NCBI GenBank assembly: GCA_027493445.1
Contig: JAOSKU010000001.1
Span: 1,166,501-1,230,500 of the forward strand
From: Thermoleophilia bacterium
Lineage (GTDB): Bacteria > Actinomycetota > Thermoleophilia > RBG-16-64-13
Length of the DNA stretch: 64,000 nucleotides
Reading direction: 5' to 3'
Part shown: positions 32,623 through 42,524 of the stretch, in pieces
How the letters are laid out: each line of letters begins with the position of its first letter
Numbering within the stretch: the stretch's first letter is position 1
Notes under the pieces: generated by a model
Told to the model about the DNA's origin: nothing
Database searches by the model: none
Seen by the model: the letters and a program-made list of their open reading frames with translations, nothing else
Translations under genes and position numbers: made by a program

Positions 32623-34043
32623 GGTCAAGTCCCGTAATGTGGTGTAGCAGCCCGGCAGCCGAGACCTGAGTAGCAAATCGGCCACTGGGCGTCCTAGAAT
32701 CGTCGAGGGTTCCGCCAAGAACATCGACGAGAGGAGCATCACAGTGGCCGACCAGTACAGCATGACGCCTGCCGAAGCCGCGGGCAAGGTCCTTGCATCC
32801 GAGCATGGCGACTTCCTGAGAGAAGCCGTGCATTGCGTGCTCAGGGAGATCATGGAGGGCGAGGTGAGCGCGGTCACAGGCGCGAGCTTCGGCGAACGTT
32901 CCCCCGAGCGGGCCGTCCAGCGCAACGGCTACCGGCCCCGGGGGTTCGACACCCGCGTGGGCACCATCGAGCTCGCCATCCCCCGTCTCAGGCGGGGCAG
33001 CTACTTCCCGAGCTTCCTCGAGCCGAGACGCCGAAGCGAACAGGCCCTTGTCGCGGTGGTGGCCGAAGCCTACGTCAACGGGGTCTCGACGCGCAAGGTG
33101 GAGCGCCTGGTGGAGCAGCTCGGCATCGAGTCTATGAGCCGCTCCACCGTCTCCCGGCTCTGCACGGTGCTCGATGAGCAGGTCAGGCTCTTCCGGGAGC
33201 GCCCCCTGGAGGGCCGCTACCCCTACCTGTGGCTCGACGCCCGCATCGAGCGGGTGCGTGAGGAGGGGGGTGTCCGCCAGAAGGCCCTCATCGTCGCCTA
33301 CGGCGTCCACGAGACCGGGCGCAGAGAGGTTCTTGGCACCGACGTGGGCCAGGCGGAGAGCGAGGCCTTCTGGCGAGACTTCCTGCGTTACCTCGTGGCC
33401 CGGGGTCTCACGGGCGTCTTGCTCTGCGTCTCTGATGCCCACCCCGGCCTGAAGAAGGCCATCGCTCAGGTGCTCGGCTGCCCCTGGCAACGCTGCACCG
33501 TCCACTTCCTCCGGGACATGAAGGGGCATGTGGGGCGCTCGCAGCAGCAGATGGTCGCGGCGGCAGTGCGTCAGGTCTTCCAGGCCGCGGGTCTGGCCCA
33601 GGCCCGTCTCGTTCACGGCGAGGTCGTCCCTCGGCTCGAGGGGCCGGCACTCAAGGTGGCCCGTCTGCTCGAGGACGCAGAAGACGACCTCCTTGCCTTC
33701 CTTGACTTCCCGCGCGAGCACTGGTCCAAGCTGCGCTCGACCAACCCGCTCGAGCGCATCAACCGGGAGATCGGCAGACGAAGCGACGTGGTCGGCATCT
33801 ACCCGAACGACCAGAGCCTCCTCCGGCTCACCGGGGCCCTCCTTTGCGAGCAAAACGACGAGTGGCTCGTCTCCCGCCGGTACCTCTCGGTCGAGTCCCT
33901 GGCGAAGCTCTACCACGACGACACCATCGACGCCGACGAGATCACCCTGTCCATCCATCCTGCACGGAAGGAGGTGGCCCCGGCGGCGTAGCCGGGAGTC
34001 CGTAGCGACGATCGGGAGCTACACCACAAAGTGGGACTTGACC
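32623..34043 (+). mobile_element. IS256-family insertion sequence with 8-bp target duplication
   Basis: Terminal inverted repeats of 26 bases (32623-32648 and 34018-34043) share GGTCAAGTCCC and TGTGGTGTAGC with four mismatches between. TGCGCGCC directly flanks both ends (32615-32622 and 34044-34051), an 8-bp duplication as expected for IS256. The single transposase gene is intact. The element sits inside the helicase gene. Confidence 0.95.
32744..33991 (+). CDS. IS256-family transposase
   Basis: A complete 415-aa mutator-type transposase. DDE residues lie in YLWLDARIERVREEGGVRQK (Asp), LLCVSDAHPGLKKAIAQVLG (Asp) and STNPLERINREIGRRSDVVG (Glu). The zinc-binding-like CPWQRCTVHFLRDM motif before the Glu is present. 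The intact frame and perfect target duplication suggest recent and possibly still active transposition. It is the only plus-strand gene in cluster A. Confidence 0.95.
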   Translation: MADQYSMTPAEAAGKVLASEHGDFLREAVHCVLREIMEGEVSAVTGASFGERSPERAVQRNGYRPRGFDTRVGTIELAIPRLRRGSYFPSFLEPRRRSEQALVAVVAEAYVNGVSTRKVERLVEQLGIESMSRSTVSRLCTVLDEQVRLFRERPLEGRYPYLWLDARIERVREEGGVRQKALIVAYGVHETGRREVLGTDVGQAESEAFWRDFLRYLVARGLTGVLLCVSDAHPGLKKAIAQVLGCPWQRCTVHFLRDMKGHVGRSQQQMVAAAVRQVFQAAGLAQARLVHGEVVPRLEGPALKVARLLEDAEDDLLAFLDFPREHWSKLRSTNPLERINREIGRRSDVVGIYPNDQSLLRLTGALLCEQNDEWLVSRRYLSVESLAKLYHDDTIDADEITLSIHPARKEVAPAA

Positions 34044-35833
34044 TGCGCGCCTGTCCTTCGTCTCGCATAAAACATCACCAGAGCATGCCTTGCACGAGTC
34101 ATGGACACGTACAACAGCCGCCTCTGGTCGCCCTCCTGCTCCGGATCATCGTACTTGCCGGGGAGAAGTTCGTCTTCCAGTCCCGGAATAAGGACGCAGT
34201 CAAAGGTTAGGCCCTTCGCCTGATGCATCGTCATGATGTTCACCGAGTCGGCGCTCAATTGCGGTTCAAGCCCCTCGCTGATGGTCGACGATCTCGAGAC
34301 GAGGTCGGACAGCGACGCAGACTCCGTTTCGCCTACCAGATTCATGATGTCGTCCACAGCGTGACTCGGTAGGCCGAGTAGCGCTGCAGCGGCCGATAGC
34401 GCCGCCCGGAGTTGATCCGGACCAATCTCACCGCCTTCGCCCGCCTCGACAACTACTGACAACTCAGCGACTGCCGTCTCTACGACATCCCAACACCTGG
34501 CTATGCGCGAGCCCACGCCAGGCAGCGGCGTTGGGTCCTCAGCGACCGCGCGCACCGTAGCAGAGTACCGTTCAACTCGCTGGGCAGCAAGGTCTTCGAG
34601 AGCCTCGACACATCCGTCACCGATTCCCGCTGTCAGCTGGAGCAACGTGCGGACGGCCAGCGAGTCCTCTGGGCACACTGCGAGTTGGGCGAGTGCATAG
34701 AGACGGCGAGTTGCTGACTCCGACAAGGGCCGCAAAGTCTCGTGTTCGGAGACAGGAACGCCTTTCGCCTTCAGCGCATCGACGATTGGCTGTGAGAAGC
34801 GGCGATGTCGGTCGGAGCGCAGGAGTATCGCGATCGACGGATAGGCAAAGTCGGCGTGCAGACGACGACACACTTCTGCGATGGTTGCAGCTTCCGCATC
34901 CTGGTCCGACGCGGGGAACAACCTAACAAAACCCCCATCGTTCTCCGGCGTGAGTCCCTTTGGCTCCCTCTGCAAGTCCTGATCCGCGACGTATTCCGCA
35001 GCTTCCAGTATCCCGCGATCGCACCGCTTGCACAGGGTCACCTTGTGATCTTCCGAGTTGACGTAGTCCTCGATGAACGAGCGTATTCCGGCGGGAGACG
35101 CCTGCCGGAAGCCATATATGCTTTGGTCATCATCTCCCGCGCAGAAGACTGACGCTCCTATGTCTCCCAGCGAGTGTATGACAGCCAAATCGCATGCATT
35201 CAGATCCTGGAATTCATCCACTATTACATGCTCGAACTGTCCTTCGACTTCGAACTTGTCATGTTGCTCCATCGCTCGCTTCAGGCGGTACACCATCTCC
35301 GCCCGCAGGGTGAAGCCATACACATCACGGACACGCCTCCAGGCAGCTATGAATTGAGCATCAATGTTGAGTTCCGCATCTGTGAGCGTGTCCCAATCCG
35401 CAGACATCGCGTCAAGATCGGCCTTGACCCCCTTCTTGTCATTCTTCAGGAGACGCTGGAGGTCTGGGATGATGATTTCCGCTTCCTCCCAGTCATCCGC
35501 CACCCGAAGCGGCGCAGGCAAGGTGTCAACGAGGGCGGCGTTCCTCAGCAACTGCCGAAGGGCGAAGCCGTGGAGAGTTGAAATGCGGGGTGGATCCTGG
35601 CCCTCTGGGATGCTTGGGAGGATCCGTTCGCGGAGTTCGGCCACCGCCTTGCGTGTGAAGGTGACGACGAGTATGCGCGACGGGTCGACAGCCAACTCCT
35701 CAATCAAGTACTCGACGCGTGCTCGTAGGGTGAATGTCTTGCCGGTACCCGGCCCAGCAAGAACCCTTGCGTGACCGTCATGGGCGCACGCGGCGGCGCG
35801 CTGCTCCGGCGTCAAATCATCATCCCACGGCAT
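34019..35833 (-). CDS. UvrD/PcrA-like SF1 helicase, C terminus interrupted by IS256
   Basis: A superfamily 1A 3'-5' helicase: RVLAGPGTGKTFTLRARVEY (Walker A), VTFTRKAVAELRERI, VIVDEFQDLNACDLAVIHSL (Walker B, DEFQD), GDDDQSIYGFRQA (motif III), NIMTMHQAKGLTFDCVLIPG (motif V) and RRLLYVSMTRARHALVMF (motif VI). The IS256 element replaced the last 26 or so residues with QVKSHFVV; all helicase motifs are upstream, so activity may persist. It belongs to the cassette ending at attC A8. With the OLD nuclease in the same array it recalls Gabija (GajA nuclease, GajB helicase), but the two are not adjacent. Confidence 0.9.
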   Translation of the reverse strand: MPWDDDLTPEQRAAACAHDGHARVLAGPGTGKTFTLRARVEYLIEELAVDPSRILVVTFTRKAVAELRERILPSIPEGQDPPRISTLHGFALRQLLRNAALVDTLPAPLRVADDWEEAEIIIPDLQRLLKNDKKGVKADLDAMSADWDTLTDAELNIDAQFIAAWRRVRDVYGFTLRAEMVYRLKRAMEQHDKFEVEGQFEHVIVDEFQDLNACDLAVIHSLGDIGASVFCAGDDDQSIYGFRQASPAGIRSFIEDYVNSEDHKVTLCKRCDRGILEAAEYVADQDLQREPKGLTPENDGGFVRLFPASDQDAEAATIAEVCRRLHADFAYPSIAILLRSDRHRRFSQPIVDALKAKGVPVSEHETLRPLSESATRRLYALAQLAVCPEDSLAVRTLLQLTAGIGDGCVEALEDLAAQRVERYSATVRAVAEDPTPLPGVGSRIARCWDVVETAVAELSVVVEAGEGGEIGPDQLRAALSAAAALLGLPSHAVDDIMNLVGETESASLSDLVSRSSTISEGLEPQLSADSVNIMTMHQAKGLTFDCVLIPGLEDELLPGKYDDPEQEGDQRRLLYVSMTRARHALVMFYARRRTGAQVKSHFVV

Positions 35834-36120
35834 CGGTCACTCCGCCCAAGGCGTGTTGCCTGTTTCACCCAACAATACTTCTGCAATCCGCCGAACTCCA
35901 ATACGCAGCTCATCTGGTCTGTATAACGCGCGCGAGCAGAGGTTGGCCCGAGCTCCGATTCCAAGCCGCGTGCCGCACCACGCCCCTCCGCGTCCCGCAA
36001 CCCTCGCTGCTTATGCAGACTGCATATCGACCATCCCCGGCCCGGCGTCGATCGCGGCCTGTCAAACGCCGGCGATGCCTAACACGAACGGCCGGCCGCC
36101 GCGCGCGGGCCCGGGAAGAC
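35834..36120. other. Intergenic region at the right edge of cluster A
   Basis: No convincing gene is present. Scattered attC-like boxes occur (ACCCAAC at 35867, GTATAAC at 35921, GTTGGCC at 35942, GCCTAAC at 36077) but no full palindrome, so they may be decayed site remnants. The helicase promoter should lie here. Confidence 0.4.
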
Positions 36121-39100
36121 TCACCCCACCCCTGCCGCCTCGTACCGCGTCACGCAGCTCTCGCCCAGGAGCACCTTCAGCTCGGCGAAGAGGCTGGTCT
36201 GGGGGTCGACCCGGTACTGTTCGCCGCAGCGCAGACGGTAGCGGCCCTCGGGGGTGCTGATGTGCATCTCGACCGGGCAGGGACCGGGGAAGTGGGTCAG
36301 GACGCCCTTGATGTCGTCGAGGATGCTGCGGGGCAGGTTGCCGGCGTCGAGGACGATGCAGACGGGCTCCTCCCCCGTGCGGGGCACGAACCGCTCGAAC
36401 TCGTAGGGGATGAACTTGAGCTCGGATTCGTCCTTACGTTCCACCTTGCCGCGGATCTTGACCAGAGCGTCCTCCTCCAGGAACTCGCGGCTCGACTGGT
36501 AGAGCTTGGGGAAGCAGATGACCTCCACCGATCCCTCCAGGCCGTCGACGGTAACGAAAGCCATGGTGTCGCCGCTCTTGGTGGGTACCTTCTTGACCCC
36601 GCCTACCATTCCCACGATGGTGGTCACCGTGCCGTCGTTCAGCGTGGGCAGCTGCGAGATGAGGTGCTCGGCCTCGTCGCGCACCTGGCGGCGTATGTCG
36701 CGCAGGGGGTGGCTCGACACGTAGAGACCCAGGGTCTCCTTCTCCAGGCGCAGAAGCTCGGCCTTGTCGAAGTCGCCGGCGGGGATGTCTACCGGCCGTG
36801 ACGCACCGCCTCCGTTCCTCGACGCGCCCGAGGCGGGCGCCACCTCCATCAGGTCGAAGATCGATCCCTGGCCCTGAGCGGCGTCGGCCTGGGTCTTCTG
36901 CCCGTGGGCCATGGCCTGCGCAAGCACCACCAGCATGCCGCGCCGGGGGGCCTCGGTGGAGTCCAGGGCGCCGGCCTTGATGAGGCTCTCCAGGGCTCGC
37001 CGGTTGACAATGCCCAGGTCGACGCGCTCGCAGAAATCGAAGAGATCTTGGAAGGGGCCGGCGGTCTCGCGCATAGCGATGATGGTGCGGATGGCGGTCT
37101 CCCCCACGTTCTTGACCGCGTTCAGCCCGAAGCGGATGCGGCCCTCGACCACCCGGAAGTCGAGAGCCGACTCGTTGATATCGGGGGCAGGACTTCAATG
37201 CCCATCTCGTTGGCCACACTGACGTAGAAGGGGACCTTGTCCTTGGTGTTCATGACGCTGGAGATGAGGGCCGCCATGTACTCCACCGGGAAGTTGGCTT
37301 TGAGGTAGGCCGTGCGATAGGCGATCAAGGCGTAGCAGGCGGCGTGGGACTTGTTGAAGGAGTAGTCGCCGGCCTTCTCCATGAGCGACCACAGATGGTC
37401 GGCCACTTTGGGGTGGGTGCCGTTGGCCAGCGCCCCCTCGCGGAACTTGGGCTCCAGACGATCGAGGATTCGCCGGTCCTTCTTGCCGATGCCCTTGCGC
37501 AGGTCGTCGGCCTCAGCCGGGGAGAAGCCGCCGATACGCTTGGCGATCTCCATGAGCTGCTCCTGGTAGATGGCCACTCCGTAGGTGGAGCGCAGGACCG
37601 GCTCGAGGCGCGGATCGGGGGTAGGTGATACGCTCGGGATTCCGCTTGTTGCGCGCGTATTGAGGGATGAACTCCATGGGACCCGGGCGGTAGAGGGCCA
37701 CGAGCGCAATCAGGTCCTCGAAGACGCTCGGCTGGACCTCGCGCAACGCGTCACGCATGCCGCTGGATTCGAACTGGAAGACGCCCTCGGAGTCCCCCTG
37801 GGCCAGCATGGCGTAGGTCTTGCCGTCGTCGAGGGGGATGGTCTCCTGCTCGAAGTCGGGCCGACCACTGTCTTTGATGATGGTAACGGCGCTGGCTATG
37901 ACATCGAGGTTGCGCAGGCCCAGGAAGTCCATTTTGAGCAGGCCCAGCTTTTCCACGTCGTTCATGGAGACCTGGGTGACCACCTCGGCGTCGCCCTTCT
38001 GCATGAGAGCAAGGTATTCAGTGAGGGGCCGGTCGGAGATCACCACTCCGGCGGCGTGGATGGAGTCCTGACGGATGAGGCCCTCCAGGGGCCGGGCCAT
38101 GTCCACCACCCGTTTGACCAGCTCGTCGGCGTCGTACTCGGCCCTAAGATCCTGCTTGTCCTTGAGGCTATCGGCGAGGGTGGCTTTAGGTCCCTCGGGG
38201 ATGAGCTTGGCAATGCGGTCGGCCACGTTGTAGGGCACGTCCATGACCCGGGCGGCGTCGCGGATGGCCTGGCGGGCCTTGATGGTGCCGAAGGTGGCGA
38301 TCTGGGCCACTCGATCGCGCCCGTACTTCTGGGCCACATACTCGATGACCTTCTCCCGCCCCTCCACCGAGAAGTCGATGTCGATGTCGGGCATGCTGAT
38401 GCGGGCCGGGTTGAGGAAGCGCTCGAAAAGCAGGTCGTACTCGAGGGGATCGAGGTCGGTGATGCCGAGCAGGTAGCTCACCAGCGATCCGGCGGCCGAG
38501 CCCCGGCCCGGTCCCACCGGAATGCCGTTGCTCTTGGCGTAGTGCACGAAGTCCCAGACGATGAGGAAGTACGGCGGGAAGCCCATCTCCTCGATGACCG
38601 CCAGCTCCATCTCCAGGCGCTCGCGCACCTCGAGGCTCGGGTCGTCTCCGTAGCGGCGCTGCAAACCCTGCTCGCACAGCCTCCGCAGGTAGCCCGCCTC
38701 GGTCTGCCCCTCCGGCACGGGGGTAGTGAGGCAGCAGGATTCGGCCGAACTCCATCGTCACCCGGCAGCGCTCCGCCACCTTGACGGTGTTTTCCACCGC
38801 CTCGGGGTACTTCACGAACGCCTCGAGCATCTCGTCATGGCTCTTAAAATAGAACTCGTCAGACGAGAAACGCAGCCGCTTCTCGTCCTCGAGGCGGGAC
38901 CCGGTCTGGATGCACAAGAGCACGTCGTGGGCGGCGGCGTCACCCGCCCCCAGGTAGTGGACGTCGTTGGTAGCCACCAAAGGCAGGTCGACCTTGGCGG
39001 CCAGCTCGGCCATGCGCTCGGGCACATGAGCCAGCTCGGCGATACCGGTCTCCTGGATCTCGATGTAGAGGTTTTGCCGGCCGAATATCTCGACCAGCCG

Positions 39101-39612
39101 CTCGACCTCCCGCTCCGCCTCGGCGAAACTCCCCCGCTCGAGGGCCCGCGACAGGCGACCGGTGGGGGCAGCCCGAGAGGCAGATGAGGCCCGCGGCGTG
39201 CTCGCGAAGGAGCTCGTAATCCACCCGGGGCTTGAAGTAGTAGCCGTCGAGGAAGGCCAGGCTGCCGATGCGCAACAGGTTGCGATAGCCCTCGTTGTTC
39301 CGGGCCAGCAGGGTCAGGTGCCAGCGCTCCTCCTGCTGGTAATCTTTGCGGAAGCGGTCTTCGACCACGTAGGCCTCGAGGCCGATGACCGGGTTGATAC
39401 CCGACTTTACGGCTTCCTGGTAGAACTGCACCGCCCCGGAGAGCACGCCGTGGTCGGTGATGGCCACCGCCGGCATGCCGTACTCCACCGCTTTCTTGAC
39501 CAGATCCTCGACCTTGCAGGCGCCGTCGAGGGCCGAATAATGGGTGTGAACGTGCAGGTGGCAGAAAGCCGTCTCGATGCGGGGGGTCCTGCTCGGGGTC
39601 GTTGACTGCCAC
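36121..39612 (-). CDS. dnaE: DNA polymerase III alpha subunit DnaE, frame broken five times
   Basis: This is the replicative polymerase subunit. Pieces in order are: PHP domain with FCHLHVHTHYSALDGACKVE and YGMPAVAITDHG; the palm with NGIPVGPGRGSAAGSLVSYL and ARISMPDIDIDFSVEGREKV (catalytic Asp); IYQEQLMEIAKRIGGFSPAE; YSFNKSHAACYALIAYRTAY; a helix-hairpin-helix region; and a C-terminal OB fold (TIVGMVGGVKKVPTKSGDTM). Frame changes near 39582, 39165, 38718, 37637 and 37190, each at a run of five or six C. Since dnaE is essential and every piece is conserved, sequencing indels are the likely cause. Restored length is about 1160 aa from a GTG start, normal for the family. Confidence 0.92.
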
Positions 39613-39759
39613 TCTGAAGGTTCCTCTCAGGCCGGGTCGGGCGGTACCGCGATTCTACCTGAACCCCCTCCGGCCTCAAGGAGAAAAGCGTGCTGCTGGA
39701 GGACACCGTTCGCTCACAGCGGCCGAGCCGCCGGCTCGCCGCCCTCGATCAACCCGGGT

Positions 39760-39888
39760 TCAACAGCCGCTGGTCCCCTTGTCGCACTTCCCGCAGTCAC
39801 CGCTGCAGCCCAGGGGCATGGGCTCCCGACAGCGCGGGCAGCGGAGAACAGGCTGGCCGAGAACCAGACCGCACTTGGGACACGTCAC
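39760..39888 (-). CDS. Small zinc-ribbon protein downstream of feoB
   Basis: A 42-aa frame starting at GTG (39888) behind GGAGGGG reads MTCPKCGLVLGQPVLRCPRC, then REPMPLGCSGDCGKCDKGTS. Nine cysteines occur, including two C-x2-C pairs (CPKC, CPRC) and CGKC, a rubredoxin- or zinc-ribbon-like pattern. It lies 220 bases beyond feoB on the same strand, so it may be an iron-transport accessory protein of the small Cys-rich kind. Not tested by homology. Confidence 0.6.
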   Translation of the reverse strand: MTCPKCGLVLGQPVLRCPRCREPMPLGCSGDCGKCDKGTSGC

Positions 39889-39903
39889 GTCACGCCCCTC
39901 CTA

Positions 39904-40107
39904 GGAGCTCGTTTCAAAACGAAGCCTTGGCCGCCGAGGCCGCACTGGGCGGCGCGATGCGGTGTCCTCGGTCACGCCCGTAGCTCTGCTACGCTCGCTC
40001 CCTGCGTCCTTGCCTCGCCCGCGCCCAGCGCACCCTGACGGCGAAGCGTCATTCCGAACCGAGCTCTGGAGCTCGTTTCAAAACGAAGCCTTGGCCGCCG
40101 AGGCCGC
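39904..40107. repeat. 40-base direct repeat with palindrome behind feoB
   Basis: Bases 39904-39943 and 40068-40107 are identical (GGAGCTCGTTTCAAAACGAA ... GAGGCCGC). Each contains the palindrome TCGTTT-CA-AAACGA and a GGCC-rich arm able to form a hairpin. The right copy abuts the feoB stop and probably serves as its terminator. The left copy precedes the zinc-ribbon gene. Confidence 0.85.
40012..40052. repeat. 41-base dispersed repeat, copy 1
   Basis: The stretch GCCTCGCCCGC-G-CCCAGCGC ... GGCGAAGCGTCAT recurs at 45470-45510 with one mismatch. Both copies are intergenic, one after feoB, one before the nar operon. Confidence 0.88.
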
Positions 40108-41982
40108 CTAGACCCACGACACCGCATGGGCCAAGATCCCGCCGACGCCGAAGGCCAGCACCAAGCTGCCCGCCCAGGTGAAGGCCGTGAAGACCCGGCC
40201 CCTCTCCTTCATGATCACCAGCACCGAGGCGATGCAGGGAACGAACAGGGTGATGGTAACCAGCGCGACCAGAACCGAGGTGCCCGAAAGGCCCAGCGAG
40301 TAGAGACCCGCCGCGCCGAAGTCGCGGCGCACGAAGCCCATGATGAAGGCGGTGGCCGCCTCTCGAGGTAGCAGCAACCACCGCTCGGTCAACGGCGCCA
40401 CGAAGTCCTGGGCGGCCACCAGAGCGCCGCTCACCTGGAGCACGCCCAGCAGCAAAGCCCCCACGGCGAAGTAGAGGCTGACCTCGCGGATGAACATGAC
40501 CGTCTTGTGGTAGGTCTTGGTGAGGACGTTGACCGGCCGAGGTAGGCGCAGAGGCGGCAGGTCGATCAGCAGGTCGGTCGAGCTACCTGGCAGGTAGCGC
40601 GCCATGCCCAACCCGATCACGCCGAAGACCAACACCATGACTGCGACATAGAGCGCGGCCATGGCCGGCCCCCCCGCGGCCGCCAGCAGGGCCGTGATCA
40701 CCCCCAGCTGCGCCGAGCAGGGGATGGCGAAGGCCATGAGGGCTGTGGCGATCTTGCGCTCGCGCTCGTTGCCCAGGATGCGCGTGGTGATGGTGGCCAT
40801 GGTGATGCAGCCGAAGCCCAGGATCATGGGGATGATGGCCCGACCGTTCAAGCCGATGGCGGTCATGGCCCGATCGGCCAGCGCGGCGATGCGCGGCAGG
40901 TACCCGGAGTCCTCCAGCAAGGAGAGCATCACGTAGAAGCCGATCACCAGGGGCAGGAGCAGACCGAGGATGTAGGTGATGGTCAGCGTGAGCACGCCGA
41001 ACTCGCCGGCCAGGAGCTCGTAGACCACACCCTCCGGGCCCACCACGGTCGCGACTGCGGTCCTGATGGCCGGCTCCACGTAGCCCTGCATGAGCGAGCC
41101 CTCGGTGAAGCCCACCACCGTCTGAGCCACGAAGACGCCGATGATCTCATACATGACGAAGAGCACCGCGGCCAGCATCGGGAAGCCGAGGAGCGGCCGG
41201 AGAAGGGCCTGACCCAAACGCAGGCGCAGGTCGAGACCCTCGCCGCGCCTCTCGACCACTCGGGCCACCAGCTCGTTCACCCGCCGGCGGCGGTCCAGGT
41301 AGATCTCGTCGCGCAGGCCCTGGGCTTCCACCCCGTGGCGTTCGGCAATGTAGGGGTCGCCTTCCAGCACGAGCAGGGCCTCAGGCAGGGTCCCCACCCG
41401 GTCGAGCAACGCGAGCATCCGGTCGCGCAGGAGGGGGTCGGAGACTCCAGGGCAGGCTCGGTCGATGGCTGCCCGCACCTGGTCGAAGCCCTTACGCACG
41501 ATGGCCACGGTGGGCACCACGGGAACACCCAGGCGATCGGAGAGCTCCTCCGCGTCGATGCGTGTATCTCGCGCCTCGGCCTCGTCGATCATGTTCAGCG
41601 CCACCACAGTGGGTAGGCCCATGTCCAGCACCTGCTGGGTCAGAAAGAGGTCGCGCTCCAGGTGGACGGCGTCCACCACGTTGACCACGACGTCGGCCTC
41701 CATGATGATGTCGCGGGCCACGATCTCTTCGTCGTTGAACGACGAGACGCCGTAGACCCCCGGCGTGTCGAGGACCACGTCGTCGCCCATGCGCCCGCTC
41801 GAGATCGTGACCGTGGTTCCGGGGAAGTTGGAAACATCGACGTACAGGCCGGTGAACGCGTTGAAGAAGAGCGACTTGCCCACGTTGGGATTCCCGACGA
41901 GGACGATCTTGCGGGCCCCCGGGGGCGCTTCGACCGAGACTCCCCCGTGACAGCTGTGGGAGGTCCCTTCGGGAGGGGTCAC
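40108..41982 (-). CDS. feoB: Ferrous iron transporter FeoB
   Basis: FeoB imports Fe2+ through the inner membrane. The 624-aa protein has a cytoplasmic GTPase domain: IVLVGNPNVGKSLFFNAFTG (G1), NFPGTTVTISSG (G2), LDTPGVYGVSS (G3) and ALNMIDEAEARD (G4). Membrane helices with the two Gate regions follow, including LILGFGCITMATITTRIL-type sequence with its conserved Cys and FAIPCSAQLGVITALLAAAG. Length is near the short end of the family. It overlaps feoA by four bases. Control by an iron box upstream of feoA is likely. Confidence 0.95.
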   Translation of the reverse strand: MTPPEGTSHSCHGGVSVEAPPGARKIVLVGNPNVGKSLFFNAFTGLYVDVSNFPGTTVTISSGRMGDDVVLDTPGVYGVSSFNDEEIVARDIIMEADVVVNVVDAVHLERDLFLTQQVLDMGLPTVVALNMIDEAEARDTRIDAEELSDRLGVPVVPTVAIVRKGFDQVRAAIDRACPGVSDPLLRDRMLALLDRVGTLPEALLVLEGDPYIAERHGVEAQGLRDEIYLDRRRRVNELVARVVERRGEGLDLRLRLGQALLRPLLGFPMLAAVLFVMYEIIGVFVAQTVVGFTEGSLMQGYVEPAIRTAVATVVGPEGVVYELLAGEFGVLTLTITYILGLLLPLVIGFYVMLSLLEDSGYLPRIAALADRAMTAIGLNGRAIIPMILGFGCITMATITTRILGNERERKIATALMAFAIPCSAQLGVITALLAAAGGPAMAALYVAVMVLVFGVIGLGMARYLPGSSTDLLIDLPPLRLPRPVNVLTKTYHKTVMFIREVSLYFAVGALLLGVLQVSGALVAAQDFVAPLTERWLLLPREAATAFIMGFVRRDFGAAGLYSLGLSGTSVLVALVTITLFVPCIASVLVIMKERGRVFTAFTWAGSLVLAFGVGGILAHAVSWV

Positions 41983-42272
41983 GCCCGGCTCCCTCCGCGC
42001 AGCCGTTGACGCAGACGCCGGACCGCCGAGACACGAGCCCCTTCAACCGGGAGTCCGTCCTCCTCGACCTGGATGCGGGCAGCCAGATTCCTGCCCAGGC
42101 AGATCTCCTGATTGCAGTGACGGACCAGCACTGGGCCGACTCTCAGCACCTCGGCGGAGTCGACCACGGTCCCCTCGCCGATACCGAAACGCACGCACTG
42201 TGCCCGGGCACGTTCATCAGGGATCTGTACGATCCGCACCTTGCGACCCCGACGAGCCTGGAGCAGAGTCAT
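41979..42272 (-). CDS. feoA: Ferrous iron transport protein FeoA
   Basis: FeoA is a small SH3-like cytosolic protein needed for FeoB function. The 97-aa product has a GRKVRIVQIPDERARAQCVR start, FGIGEGTVVDSAEVLRVGPV and ICLGRNLAARIQV, matching the FeoA beta-barrel, plus a basic C-terminal tail longer than usual. Its stop overlaps the feoB start (ATGA). A perfect TTAGG-N4-CCTAA repeat lies 54 bases upstream of the start. Confidence 0.9.
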   Translation of the reverse strand: MTLLQARRGRKVRIVQIPDERARAQCVRFGIGEGTVVDSAEVLRVGPVLVRHCNQEICLGRNLAARIQVEEDGLPVEGARVSAVRRLRQRLRGGSRA

Positions 42273-42325
42273 GCCGCCGACCTCCGAAGCGTTGCACCGC
42301 GGGCCGCTTGGGCCGGACCCGCATG

Positions 42326-42339
42326 TTAGGTATCCCTAA
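42326..42339. promoter_or_regulatory. DtxR/IdeR-type iron box upstream of feoAB
   Basis: TTAGG-TATC-CCTAA, a perfect 5-bp inverted repeat with four-base spacer. It matches the core of the DtxR/IdeR operator. Binding of Fe-loaded repressor here would shut off feoAB when iron is plentiful. Confidence 0.75.
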
Positions 42340-42524
42340 GTGGCAACCACAGTCTACGCTTTCGGCGCCAGTGAGTCAAGGGCAAATGGAAAGGACGTGC
42401 CGCCGGTTTGTCCGGGCGGCCGCCGAAGACCGAGGGGCGTGACGGCGGCCACCCCGCTTCCGGTTCCACGAGTCGCGCCTGGCGGGATCCCGCGAAGCAG
42501 GGCGACCGCGCAGACAGCGGCCGG

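Noticed and set aside
35867..35948. Possible attC site (ACCCAAC ... GTTGGCC) upstream of the helicase
   Set aside because: Boxes are present but the inner arms pair poorly, so I list it only as a possible remnant.
36121..39612. Split dnaE, inteins or programmed frameshifting
   Set aside because: No intein motifs occur, and the five breaks are simple one-base shifts at C runs, which points to read errors.
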